Source of the DNA: Amycolatopsis sp. 195334CR
GTDB taxonomy: Bacteria; Actinomycetota; Actinomycetes; Mycobacteriales; Pseudonocardiaceae
Direction of reading: 5' to 3'
NCBI RefSeq assembly: GCF_017309385.1
Contig: NZ_JAFJMJ010000001.1
Coordinates: forward strand, 4,712,001-4,776,000
Length of the DNA stretch: 64,000 bases
The notes beneath the pieces are model-generated. The model worked only from the letters and a program-made list of their open reading frames with translations, was not told the DNA's origin and searched no databases. Both the position numbers and the translations under genes were made by a program. Positions within the stretch are counted from its first letter, which is position 1, and the number at the start of each line of letters is the position of its first letter. This document shows positions 49,057 through 58,500 of the stretch, piece by piece.

Positions 49057-49103
49057 CCGGTTTGAGCCTCGTCAGGGACGGGGTGCGCGGGTAGCGTTCG
49101 CCC

Positions 49104-49904
49104 GTGGAAAAAGAAGCCCATGAGGTCGCCAGGAGTGCGCCGTTCCAGCTCGCCGCCCGGCTGGGCCTGGTGGCCTACGGCGTGGTGCACCTGCTCGTCG
49201 CCTGGCTGGCCGTGCAGGTCGCGCTCGGTGCGGGCGGCAAGGCGGACAAAACCGGGGCGCTGCAGTCGATTTCCGGCGGGGCCTGGGGTTCGGCGTTGTT
49301 GTGGCTGATCGCGGCCGGGCTGGCGGTGACCACGCTGTGGCAGCTGTTCTCGGCGGTCACCGGCAGCTGGCGCGGCGGCGCGGAACGCTGGCTCCGCGCG
49401 ATGAACCTCGGTGAAGCGGTCCTGTTCGGCTATCTGGCCTACAGCGCGGGCAAGCTCGCGGCCGGGAAGCCCGCGTCGTCGACCGACAGCGCGCAGCTCG
49501 GGCTGATCGGTTACCTGCTGAGCCAGTCGTGGGGCAAGCCGGTGGTGGTGGCGCTCGGGGTCGGGATCGTCGTCGCCGCGGCGTTCATCGCACGTCACGG
49601 CCTGACCAAGCGGTTCAGCCGGGAGCACGACCTGAGCAAGGCGAGCCGGGGCGTGCGGACGGTCGTGCTGCGGCTGGGGCAGGTGGGCTACAGCGCGCTG
49701 GGCACGGTGTACGGCGTCGCGGGCGTGCTGGTGGTGATCGCCGCACTGCGGAGCAGGCCGGAACAGGCGACCGGGCTGGACGTGGCGCTGAAGCACCTCG
49801 CCGGGCAGCCGTACGGCTCGATCCTGCTGGTCGCCATCGCGCTGGGACTGGCGGCCTTCGCCCTGTTCACCCTGTTCGACGCCCGCTACCGCCGCGCCAC
49901 CTAG
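49104..49904 (+). CDS. DUF1206 family membrane protein
   Basis: 266 residues with six membrane segments arranged as three similar pairs, the DUF1206 layout. Visible units are ARLGLVAYGVVHLLVAWLAVQVALG, then ALLWLIAAGLAVTTLWQLFSAVTG, and the repeat LGQVGYSALGTVYGVAGVLVVIAAL with ILLVAIALGLAAFALFTLFDARYRR. G-x-x-x-YG-x-x-H/Y starts each pair. The role is unknown. The start is GTG 49104. The stop overlaps the convergent MarR gene by 4 bp. Confidence 0.87.
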   Translation: MEKEAHEVARSAPFQLAARLGLVAYGVVHLLVAWLAVQVALGAGGKADKTGALQSISGGAWGSALLWLIAAGLAVTTLWQLFSAVTGSWRGGAERWLRAMNLGEAVLFGYLAYSAGKLAAGKPASSTDSAQLGLIGYLLSQSWGKPVVVALGVGIVVAAAFIARHGLTKRFSREHDLSKASRGVRTVVLRLGQVGYSALGTVYGVAGVLVVIAALRSRPEQATGLDVALKHLAGQPYGSILLVAIALGLAAFALFTLFDARYRRAT

Positions 49905-50437
49905 TCACCCACCTGCCCGAGCCGCTGGTCGCCGAGTTCGGCGTGGAGGCCGGCCAGCAACTGGCGCAGGAGCTCCGCGAGCTGGGCCTGCTGCGCCGCG
50001 GACAGCGCCGACACCAGTTCCGCCTCGCGGCCGAGGACGCGGTCGACCAGCCGCTCGACCATGGCGTGCCCCGCCGGGGTGAGGGCGACGTCGACCTTGC
50101 GGGAGCCGTCGGCGCGCGTGGTGCGGGTGACCAGGCCGTCGCGTTCGGCGCGGGCCACGCGCTGCGAGATCGCACCCGCCGAGACGAGCGTCAGCTCGGT
50201 GAGTTCCCTGGTGGTCAGGCGGTACGGCGGCCCGCTGCGGCGCAGCACCGAGAGCAGGTCGAGGATCGCGGCGTCGGCGCCCGCCGCGGCCAGTGTGCGC
50301 GTGCGGTCCTCGCCGAGCAGCTTCGCCGCGTGCCAGATCCGGGTGACCACGCCGATGGAGTCCACCTGGGTGCCCGGCCGCTCCACGGTCCAGGCCAGCG
50401 CGATCGCGTCGACGGGGTCGTTCGGGTCGAGTGCCAC
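49901..50437 (-). CDS. MarR family regulator
   Basis: 178 residues from ATG 50437. Winged helix: YRLTTRELTELTLVSAGAISQRVARAERDGLVTRTTRADGSRKVDVALTPAGHAMVERLV at about 88-150. The leading 60 residues include TRIWHAAKLLGEDRTRTLAAAG, common to a Pseudonocardiaceae subgroup. It is divergent from the SDR gene at 50514; the 76-bp gap contains two TTTAGNNCTRAA-type palindromes that it probably binds. The likely target is the SDR gene. Confidence 0.9.
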   Translation of the reverse strand: MALDPNDPVDAIALAWTVERPGTQVDSIGVVTRIWHAAKLLGEDRTRTLAAAGADAAILDLLSVLRRSGPPYRLTTRELTELTLVSAGAISQRVARAERDGLVTRTTRADGSRKVDVALTPAGHAMVERLVDRVLGREAELVSALSAAQQAQLAELLRQLLAGLHAELGDQRLGQVGD

Positions 50438-50448
50438 ACCACTCCTCG

Positions 50449-50485
50449 TTTAGATCTAAATCTTCTGCTACGTTTAGGCCTGAAC
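50449..50485. promoter_or_regulatory. Two MarR-type operators, TTTAGATCTAAA and TTTAGGCCTGAA
   Basis: The first (50449-50460) is a perfect 12-bp palindrome; the second (50473-50484) has one broken pair. Centres are 24 bp apart, close to the 23 bp of the MarR operators at 1831. They lie between the divergent MarR and SDR genes. Confidence 0.65.
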
Positions 50486-50513
50486 ATGTTAACCGACCGA
50501 AGGGGAGAACCCC

Positions 50514-51230
50514 GTGAGCAGGACCATCGTGGTGACCGGCGGCGGCACCGGGATCGGCAGGGCGATCGCGGCCGGGTTCGCGAAAGCCGGGGACGACGTC
50601 GTCATCACCGGACGGCGGCAGGAGGTGCTGGACCGCACGGCCGCCGAACTCGGCGTGCGGGCCGCGTGCTTCGACGCGGCCGACCCGGCGCAGGTGGAGC
50701 GGTTCGCCGCCACGCTCGGTGAACTCGACGTGCTGGTCAACAACGCCGGCGGCAACACCGACTTCGACCGCGCGGCGCCGGGCACGCTCGCCGCGGTCGC
50801 CGAGAACTGGCGGGCGAACCTCGACGCGAACGTGGTGACCGCGGTCCTGGTGACCACCGCCTGCCTGGAGAAACTGCGGCCCGGCGGGTCGATCATCACG
50901 ATCGGCTCGATCGCCGCGGACAAGGGCGCCGGTTCCTACGGCGCCGCGAAGGCCGCGATCGCCTCCTGGAACATCGACCTGGCCAGGACGGTCGGCCCGC
51001 GCGGGCTGACCGCCAACGTGGTCGCGCCCGGCTACATCGCGGACACCGAGTTCTTCCGCGACAAGCTGACCGACGAACGCCGGTCGTCGCTGATCGACGC
51101 CGCGATGACCCGGCGCGCCGGTGCTCCCGACGACGTCGCCGAAACCGTCGCCTTCCTGGCCTCCAGCGGCGCCCGGCAGCTCACCGGCCAGGTGCTCAAC
51201 GTCAACGGCGGGGAGTGGGCGACGCGCTGA
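50514..51230 (+). CDS. Short-chain dehydrogenase/reductase
   Basis: 238 residues from GTG 50514, with a purine-rich AAGGGGAGA upstream. Classical SDR: cofactor motif VVTGGGTGIGRAIA at about 6-19, NNAG motif in VLVNNAGGN near 77-85, catalytic Ser in ITIGSIAADKG, and Tyr/Lys in SYGAAKAAI (YxxxK) near 144-152. TGR near residue 37 and an Arg pair suggest NADP(H). The C-terminal GQVLNVNGGEW is typical of the FabG-like group. The substrate is unknown; expression is probably controlled by the divergent MarR protein. Confidence 0.9.
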   Translation: MSRTIVVTGGGTGIGRAIAAGFAKAGDDVVITGRRQEVLDRTAAELGVRAACFDAADPAQVERFAATLGELDVLVNNAGGNTDFDRAAPGTLAAVAENWRANLDANVVTAVLVTTACLEKLRPGGSIITIGSIAADKGAGSYGAAKAAIASWNIDLARTVGPRGLTANVVAPGYIADTEFFRDKLTDERRSSLIDAAMTRRAGAPDDVAETVAFLASSGARQLTGQVLNVNGGEWATR

Positions 51231-52176
51231 GCGCCCGTCCCAGTACCCGCAGGCGCTCGCGGATCTCGGGGCCGGTTTCGAGTTCGAACCCCGGGGCCAG
51301 CGCACCGACGGCGGCGATGTACTGGGTGATGACCTCGGCGCTGTCGGTGCTCAGCAGAACGGTGCAGCTTTCCGGGCCGTCGTCCTGGATTCCGCCGGGG
51401 AGCGGGGAGAAGAGCTTGGCGCGGACCGTTTTCGCGGGCAACGGCACCCGCATTCGCGCGGTGTAGCGGTAGAGCGCGGTCGACAGCGAATTCATTACGT
51501 AATCGGCCGCGCTCTTCGCGGGGAGTTCGCGAGGGGTGAACCGGTGGCGCGTGGACGCGGGCTCGCCGATCCGATCGGCGCGGAAGACGCGCCAGTCCTC
51601 GCGGTGCACGTCGAAACCGAGCAGGTACCAGCGGCGTTCCACGGTGACCAGGCTGTGCGGCTCGACCCGGCGTTCGCTCGGCTGTCCGGCGCGGTTGCGG
51701 TAGGTGAAGGTGACCGTTTCCCTGTCCGCGCACCAGGAAGCGAGGGCGGCGAGGACGAGCGGATCGGCTCCGGGCGGTGCGTGCGGTGAGCTCGCCTCGG
51801 CGAGGGCGGCCAGTCGTGGCCGCAGGCGCGCCGGGAGCATGCGCTTGACCTTGGCCAGCGCCCGCACCGAACTGCTGTCGAGGTCGGTGATGCTGCCGCC
51901 CGCCCGCGTCACCAGCCCGGTGGCCACGGCGATCGCCTCGTCGTCGTCGAGTTGCAGCAGCGGCATCTTCTGCCCGGCGCCCAGGCGGTAGCCGCCCGCG
52001 GTGCCGGTGGTCGCTTCCACCACGTAGTCGAGCTGCCGCAGGCGTTCGACGTCCCGGCGCACGGTCCGGGTGGTCACGCCGAGCCGTGCCGCGAGGTCGC
52101 CGCCCGGCCATTCGGGACGGCTCTGGAGCAGCGACAGCAACCGGAGCAACCGCGTGGACATGTCCTGGTGCGTCAT
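51202..52176 (-). CDS. YafY-type HTH-WYL transcriptional regulator
   Basis: 324 residues from ATG 52176 (GGGAGA immediately upstream); ATG 52161 is an alternative. HTH: WPGGDLAARLGVTTRTVRRDVERLRQLDYVVEA. WYL domain: RRVEPHSLVTVERRWYLLGFDVHREDWRVFRADRI. It resembles the regulator at 41081 along its length (GGYRLGAGQ, LLQLDDDEAIAVATGL). It is divergent from a FAD-linked oxidase gene with an operator of the same design between them. The 3' end overlaps the SDR gene by 29 bp. Confidence 0.9.
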   Translation of the reverse strand: MTHQDMSTRLLRLLSLLQSRPEWPGGDLAARLGVTTRTVRRDVERLRQLDYVVEATTGTAGGYRLGAGQKMPLLQLDDDEAIAVATGLVTRAGGSITDLDSSSVRALAKVKRMLPARLRPRLAALAEASSPHAPPGADPLVLAALASWCADRETVTFTYRNRAGQPSERRVEPHSLVTVERRWYLLGFDVHREDWRVFRADRIGEPASTRHRFTPRELPAKSAADYVMNSLSTALYRYTARMRVPLPAKTVRAKLFSPLPGGIQDDGPESCTVLLSTDSAEVITQYIAAVGALAPGFELETGPEIRERLRVLGRALSASPTPRR

Positions 52177-52193
52177 TTCTCCCGCCCGTCGCC

Positions 52194-52216
52194 TTGCGGA
52201 CCTCTGGTGTCCGCAA
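52194..52216. promoter_or_regulatory. Operator TTGCGGAC-N7-GTCCGCAA
   Basis: A perfect inverted repeat, 8-bp arms and 7-bp centre, between the divergent WYL regulator and the FAD-dependent oxidase gene. Same core and spacing as the operator at 41038. Confidence 0.7.
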
Positions 52217-52236
52217 CGGATCCTACGTTGGCGACC

Positions 52237-53490
52237 ATGATCGAGAACAACCACGAAGTGCCCGGTTACCAGCTGCTGGCGGCGCACCGGCCCGCGGTGG
52301 TCGTCGACGCGTCCACCAGCGAAGACATCCGCGACGCGGTGCGGCTGGCGGTGGCCAAGGGCGAGCCGGTCGCCGTGCAGGCCACCGGCCACGGGCTCAC
52401 CCGGCCGCTCGACGGCGCCGGCGTGCTGATCACCACCGGGGGCATGGCGGCGGTCGAGGTGAACGCCGCGGCGGGCACGGCCTGGGTCGAGGCGGGCGCG
52501 CGGTGGCGGGACGTCATCGACGCGGCGGCGCCGTACGGGCTGGCGCCGCTGTCGGGCAGCCTGCCGGGCGTCGGCGCGGTGTCCTACACGCTGGGCGGCG
52601 GGGTCGGCGTGCTGGCCCGGCGGTACGGCTTCGCCGCCGACCACGTGCGCCGCATCGACCTGGTCACCGCGGACGGTGAACTCCGCGAGGTGACCGCCGA
52701 AAGCGACCCGGACCTGTTCTGGGCCCTGCGCGGCGGTGGCGGCAATTTCGGCGTGGTCACCGGGATGGAGATCGAACTGGTGCCGGTAGCGCGTCTCCAC
52801 GGCGGCACGCTCACCTTCGACGTGAGGCCGGAGCTGCTGGAGACCTGGTACCGGTGGACGGCCGGGCTGCCCGAGGAGATGACCTCGGCGGTGGCGGTGC
52901 TCGCCTTCCCCGGTCACCACGTCGCCAAGGTTCAGATCGCCCACCTCGGGTCCGGAAAGGACGGTGACGAACTGCTGGAACCGTTGCGCGCACTGGGGCC
53001 GCTGGCCGACGAGGTGCGGGAGATCCCGTTCGCCCGGTCCGAAGTGGTCTTCGGCGAACCGGACCAGCCGCACGCCTACCGGGGTGACAACCTCCTGCTG
53101 GCCGACGTCGAGCCGGCCAAACTGCCCGCGCTGGCCGACCGCACTGCGGCGATGTGCGTGGTGGGCCTGCGGCACCTGGGTGGCGCGCTGTCGCGGCCCG
53201 CCGGGATCCCGAACGCCGTCGGTCACCGCGACGCCGGGTACCTGCTCGGCGTGCTTTCACCGACCAGCCCCGAGGAGGTGCCCGCGGTGCGTGCCCGGCA
53301 CGATGCGCTGCTGGAACCGTGGTCGGCGCAGGCGGTCGGGCGCTCGCTGAACTTCCTCTTCGACGACGTCGATCCCGGGAAGGTCGAGTCCGCGTTCGCC
53401 CCGGCGGACTACCGGAAGCTGGCCGCGCTCAAGGCCGAACTCGACCCGGATGCGTTGTTCCGCGCGAACTTCCCGATCCCGCCGGGGTGA
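52237..53490 (+). CDS. FAD-linked oxidase (berberine-bridge/BBE-like family)
   Basis: 417 residues from ATG 52237. FAD_binding_4 features: VAVQATGHGLTRPLDG near residues 46-60 (its His is the usual site of covalent FAD attachment), LSGSLPGVGAVSYTLGGGVGVLARRYGFAADHV near 107-140, and WALRGGGGNFGVVTGMEIELVPV near 162-184. The Cys of bicovalent BBE proteins is absent. The C-terminal LDPDALFRANFPI is the BBE tail. There is no signal peptide. It likely oxidises an alcohol or carbohydrate with O2. Control by the divergent WYL protein is inferred. Confidence 0.9.
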   Translation: MIENNHEVPGYQLLAAHRPAVVVDASTSEDIRDAVRLAVAKGEPVAVQATGHGLTRPLDGAGVLITTGGMAAVEVNAAAGTAWVEAGARWRDVIDAAAPYGLAPLSGSLPGVGAVSYTLGGGVGVLARRYGFAADHVRRIDLVTADGELREVTAESDPDLFWALRGGGGNFGVVTGMEIELVPVARLHGGTLTFDVRPELLETWYRWTAGLPEEMTSAVAVLAFPGHHVAKVQIAHLGSGKDGDELLEPLRALGPLADEVREIPFARSEVVFGEPDQPHAYRGDNLLLADVEPAKLPALADRTAAMCVVGLRHLGGALSRPAGIPNAVGHRDAGYLLGVLSPTSPEEVPAVRARHDALLEPWSAQAVGRSLNFLFDDVDPGKVESAFAPADYRKLAALKAELDPDALFRANFPIPPG

Positions 53491-53502
53491 ACCCCGCGTG
53501 GT

Positions 53503-54168
53503 TCAGTCGGCGGTGCACAGGCCGGTGCGCCACGCCCAGGCGGCCACTTCGACCCGGTTGCGGGCGTCGAGCTTGCGCTGCACGTTGGACAGGTGCGTTT
53601 TCACCGTCGCCTGGCTGACGTGCAGGCGGCCGGCGACTTCGTCGTTGGTGTGGCCGCGGGCGACCAGGCGCACCACGGCCTCCTCGCGTTCGGTCAGCGC
53701 CTCCACCGGTTCCGGCTCGGGCGCGGCGTCGGGAGTGCGCCGGGGCGCCAGGTGCGAGAGCAACCGCACGGTCACCGACGGGGACACCATCGAAGCGCCG
53801 GTCGCGGCCGCGCGCACCGCTTCGACCAGCAGCGCGGGTGACATGTCCTTGAGCAGGAACCCGCACGCGCCGTTGCGCAACGCCCGGTAGACGTACTCGT
53901 CGAGGTCGAAGGTGGTGGCGATGAGCACGTTCAGCGGGTCCCGCACCCCGGCCCCGGCCAGCAGCCGGGTGGCTTCCAGCCCGTCCAGCCCGGGCATGCG
54001 GATGTCGAGCAGGCACACGTCCGGGCGCAGGCGCCGGGCTTCGTCCACGGCGGCGCGGCCGTCGGCGACCGCGGCGACGACCTCGATGTCCGGCTGGGCG
54101 GCCAGGATCATCCGGAAGGCCGTGCGGATCATTTCCTGGTCGTCGGCGAGCAGCACCCTGGTGGTCAT
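53503..54168 (-). CDS. NarL/FixJ-type response regulator
   Basis: 221 residues from ATG 54168, which overlaps the kinase stop in ATGA. Receiver domain: VLLADDQEM at 5-13, phospho-acceptor Asp55 in CLLDIRMPGLDG, Thr/Lys in IATTFDLDEYVYRAL and FLLKD. LuxR HTH: LTEREEAVVRLVARGHTNDEVAGRLHVSQATVKTHLSNVQRKLDARNRVEVAAWA. It forms a two-component system with the adjacent kinase. The targets are not evident. Confidence 0.94.
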   Translation of the reverse strand: MTTRVLLADDQEMIRTAFRMILAAQPDIEVVAAVADGRAAVDEARRLRPDVCLLDIRMPGLDGLEATRLLAGAGVRDPLNVLIATTFDLDEYVYRALRNGACGFLLKDMSPALLVEAVRAAATGASMVSPSVTVRLLSHLAPRRTPDAAPEPEPVEALTEREEAVVRLVARGHTNDEVAGRLHVSQATVKTHLSNVQRKLDARNRVEVAAWAWRTGLCTAD

Positions 54169-55328
54169 GGTGCCGATGATCCCTTCACCGGCAGCAGGGC
54201 GGTGACCCGCCACCCCCGCTCGGCCGGGCCGGCGACGAGCGAGCCGCCCGCGGCACCGACCCGTTCCTCCAGGCCGACCAGCCCGTGCCCGCCGGTGCCC
54301 TGCGGCGCGGGCGTGCCGTCGTCGGTGACGGTGAGTTCCAGCAACCCCTCGTCACCCGGCCGGGCGCGCACCTCCACCCCGGCGGCGTCCTCGGCGTGGC
54401 GCAGCACGTTGGTCAGCGACTCCTGCACCACGTGGTGCGCGGCGTCGAGCACCGGACCGGGCAGCGGCCGCGTGGCGAGTTCGGTGTCGAGCGCGGTGGT
54501 CACGGCGGGACCGGTGGGGGAGAACCCGCCGACGGCGGCGTCCACCACCTCGCCGAGCGTGCGGTACGGGAGGTGGGGCGCGGGTTCGTCGTCGCGCAGG
54601 GTGGTCACCATCGACCGCATCGAGGCCAGCGCCCGCGAACCGGCCAGCTCGATCCCGGCCAGCATCGCGTCCAGGTCGGCCGGGTCGGGCGTGATGCCCG
54701 CGGCGGTGGTGTAGCGCACCGCCTTGGTCTGGGCCACGATGCCGGTCACGTGGTGGGCGACGAAGTCGTGCAGGTCACGGGCGTAGGCCAGCCGCTGCGC
54801 CTGCTTGGCCAGCTCGAAGCCGTCGGCCCGGCGCCGGTCGTGCAGGCGCAGGTACAGGCCCAGCAGCACCAGGAAGGCCACGCCGAGGAGCAGCAGGGCC
54901 GCCATCAGCCCCAGGTACTCGCTCTCCACCTCGCCGACCCGCAGCGGCAGCAGCACGATCGCCACCGCCAGCGCGGCGGAGGCGCCCGCCGCCCGCAGTC
55001 GCGGGAACTGCACCACGCCGTGGACCAGCAGCCACGCCAGGCCGGCCAGCTCCACCACGCCGAACGTGTTGTCCGGCCAGTCCCGCGCCAGCCAGCAGTA
55101 CGCGGTGAACGCCACCGAAACCGCGGCCACGCCGGCGACGGCCGCCGGGCGCACGGTGGTCAGTGCCAGCACGAAGACGGGCAGCGCCGCGCACAACGCC
55201 AGGCCCACGCCGGTCGGCACGCTCTCCGCGCTGAACGCCTCGGCCACGGCGAGCCCGAGTGCGACAACCACGATGGACACCACGGCGGCCCGCTGCGGCA
55301 GGCGGCGCCGATCGCTCAGTTCCGGCAT
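54165..55328 (-). CDS. Sensor histidine kinase (NarL-partner, HisKA_3 type)
   Basis: 387 residues from ATG 55328; GTG 55337 is also possible. The N-terminus has five or six membrane helices (about 15-160) with little outside the membrane, suggesting an intramembrane sensor. The phospho-acceptor is His187 in YARDLHDFVAHHVTGIV. The ATPase domain has the N-box VQESLTNVLRHA and the G-boxes VTDDGTPAPQGTGGHGLVGLEERV. It is like the DesK/LiaS-type kinases of actinobacteria that watch the envelope. It is cotranscribed with its response regulator. Confidence 0.93.
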   Translation of the reverse strand: MPELSDRRRLPQRAAVVSIVVVALGLAVAEAFSAESVPTGVGLALCAALPVFVLALTTVRPAAVAGVAAVSVAFTAYCWLARDWPDNTFGVVELAGLAWLLVHGVVQFPRLRAAGASAALAVAIVLLPLRVGEVESEYLGLMAALLLLGVAFLVLLGLYLRLHDRRRADGFELAKQAQRLAYARDLHDFVAHHVTGIVAQTKAVRYTTAAGITPDPADLDAMLAGIELAGSRALASMRSMVTTLRDDEPAPHLPYRTLGEVVDAAVGGFSPTGPAVTTALDTELATRPLPGPVLDAAHHVVQESLTNVLRHAEDAAGVEVRARPGDEGLLELTVTDDGTPAPQGTGGHGLVGLEERVGAAGGSLVAGPAERGWRVTALLPVKGSSAP

Positions 55329-55566
55329 GTCGATCACGCTACGACAACCCCACCGGCGCGGACCTCATCCTTTCGGCTGGGCGCGGCGACCGGGTCTAGG
55401 CGATCCGGTGGAGCGTCCTTTTCGGAGCACCGCCCAACCCGGTAAGTGTCCACTGTGGACCGACCGGTGCGCGGCGGATTCCCCCATCGGAACCAAGGCG
55501 TCCTAGCCACTGGCGCTTGGCGGAACCTTGGGCATATCTTGAACGCCAAGCCGGAGAGGAATTCTG

Positions 55567-58500
55567 ATGGCGGCGGAGTTCTCCTTGCTGGGGGCGATCG
55601 AGGCCCGCGAACACGGTCGGCCGGTCGCGCTCGGGCACGCCCGGCAGCGCCAGGTGCTGGCCGTGCTGCTGGTGGACGCCGATCGACTGGCGCCGGTCGG
55701 CCGTTTGGTCGACCGCGTGTGGGGCGAACGGGCCCCGCAGGGGGTGCAGGCGACCCTCTACAGCTACGTCTCCCGGTTGCGCCGAGCGCTTTCGCTGCTC
55801 TCGCAAGCCGTCACCATCCAGCGCGGGCCCGGCGGCTACCTGCTGGCCGTGGACCCGGGCGCGGTCGACCTCCACCGGTTCCGGTCACTGACCGCGCGGG
55901 CTCGTGCCGCCGACGACGGGCAGGCCACGGCCCTGTTCGAGCAGGCACTGGACCTGTGGCGCGGAGAGCCGTTCGCCACCGTGGATTCGCCGTGGTTCAA
56001 CGGCTTGCGAGAGGCACTGCACCGCGAGCGGTTCGCCGCCGAACTCGAACTGAACGACCTCCGGCTGCGCGGCGGCCGCACCGCCGAAGTGGTGACGGCC
56101 TGCGGTGCCGCGCTGGCCGCGCAACCGTTCAACGAGCGCGTGGCCGGGCAGCTGATGCTCGCCCTGTACCGCAGCGGCCGCACCGCCGACGCGCTGGCCT
56201 GCTACGAAAGCGCCCGCCGCCGCCTCGCCGAGGAGCTGGGCGTCGATCCCGGTGAGGCGCTGAACCGGCTGCACACCGGCATCCTGGGTGCCGATCCCGC
56301 GCTCGCCACCCCGGCACCGCCCGAGGACGGCGAACCGGAACCGGCGGTGCGCGTCCGCGCGTGGTCGCCGCCCGCGCTGCTCCCGTCCGGGGTCCCGGAT
56401 TTCACCGGCCGCCCCGGCGAATCGGCGGCCCTGCGGGAGCAGTTGACCGGACGCGCCGGGGTCACGGTGATCGCCGGGATGGGCGGGGTCGGCAAGACCG
56501 CGCTCGCGCTGCACGCCGCGCGGCAGGCGGCGGAGGCCTACCCGGACGGGCAGCTCTGGGCGAACCTGCGCGGGGCGGAGGCGTCTCCGCTGAAACCCGG
56601 TGACGTGCTCGCCCGGTTCCTGCGCGCGTTCGGGCTGGCGGACCGGGCGATCCCGGCCGAGCCCGCCGAACGGGCGGAGCTGTACCGCACCCTGCTGGCC
56701 GGGCGCAAAGTGCTGGTGCTGCTGGACAACGCGGCTTCGGAGGAGCAGGTCCGGCCGCTGCTGCCGGCCACGCCGGGCAGTGCCGTGGTGATCACCAGCC
56801 GAGCCAGGCTGACCGCGCTCGAAGGCGCCCGGCGCATCGACCTCGACGTGTTCACCGCGGAGGAGTCGGTGGGACTGCTCGCGCGGGTGGCCGGCGAACA
56901 CCGCGTGCGCTCACAAGCCGAGGACGCCGCGGAGATCGTCAGCCTGTGCGGCGCGCTCCCGCTCGGCGTGCGGATCGCGGGCGCCCGGCTGGCTGCCCGG
57001 CCCGCGTGGCGGTTGGCCCATCTGGCCGCGCAACTCCGCGACGCGCGCCTGGATCGGCTGGCCACCGGTGATCTGGCCGTGCGGGCCTCGCTGACCTTGA
57101 GCTACCAGGGGCTCGATGAGCGCTCGCGACGGTTGTTCCGCCTGCTGGGCCTGTTCGAGGTACCGGATTTCCCGGCGTGGCTGGCCGCGACCGTGCTCGA
57201 CTGCCCGGTGGGCGAGGCGACCGAGCACGCCGAGGCACTGGTCGACGCGCACCTGCTCAGCGTTTCCGGCACCGACCCCGCCGGTCAGTACCGCTACCGC
57301 TTTCACGACCTGGTAAGGCTTTTCGCCGCCGAACGCGCCGAGGCCGAGGAACCGGAGGACGAGCGGCGGCGGGTGGTTTCCCGTGGTCTGGGCGGTTGGC
57401 TCGCCCTCGCCGAGCGCATGGCCGCGAAGATCCCCGGCCCGTGTTACGCCTCGATCAGCGGTGACGCGGTGCGTCCGCGGGCTGAGCGCCTCCTGCGCGG
57501 GTTCCGCGACGAATGGGCGGACAGCTGGTTCGACGCCGAGCGCGCCGCGTTGCTGTCGGCGGTCCGTCAGGCGTGCCGCCTCCGCGACGCCGAACTGGCC
57601 TTCGACCTGGCCGGGTGCCTGGAGAAGTACTTCGACCTTCGGGGCATGTACGCGGACTGGGCCAAGCTCGACACCGAGGTGATGACCGTCTGCCGGGACA
57701 CCGGGCACCGGCTCGGGGAAGCGGTGATGCTGCGCGGCCTGCTCGACGTGACCACGTGGATCACCGACGGGCAGGACGGCAACGCGATGGCCCGGCTGCA
57801 CGCGGAGGCCCTGCGCCTGCTGGAGGTGTTCACCGGACTGGGGCACCAACGCGGGATGTCGGACGCGGCGGTGATGTGCGCGTGGTCGTTCACCGCCACC
57901 GGTGCCTACACCGAGGCCGTCGCCATGGCCGAACGCGCGCTCGGCCTCGCGGAGATCTCGGGTCACCTCGGCGGGCGGATCCGCGCCGAACTGGCGCTCG
58001 CGCTGGCCCACTTCCAGAACCGGCGGGTGGACATCGCCATCGCCCACGCGGACAACGCGCTGGAGCACGCCCGGATACTGGGCAATCCGCGCTGCGAGGC
58101 CACCGCCCTGCAGTTCGCCGGGATCGGGCACCGCGAGCTGAGCCGGTTCGGCACGAGCAGGCGGATGCTCGAAGAGTCGCTGGCCATTTCCCGCCGCTAC
58201 CGCGACAACTACACCGAGGTGCTGACCCTGCTCGCGCTGGCGCGCCTGCACTTCCAGTGCGGCGACCCCGAGGCGGTCCCGACCGCGCAGGCCTCGCTCG
58301 CGCTCAGCCGCGAGTACCGGATGACCCACCACCTGGCCGAGGCGCTCGAACTGCTCGGTGAACTCGAACTCGCCGCGGGCAACCCGGCCGGGGCGGTGCC
58401 CTACCTGGAGGAGTCGGTGGCGCTGTGGCGCACCCGTGGCTGGCACTCGTACCTGGCTACCGCGCTGACCGGGCTCGGCAAGGCCCACGCCGATACGGAT

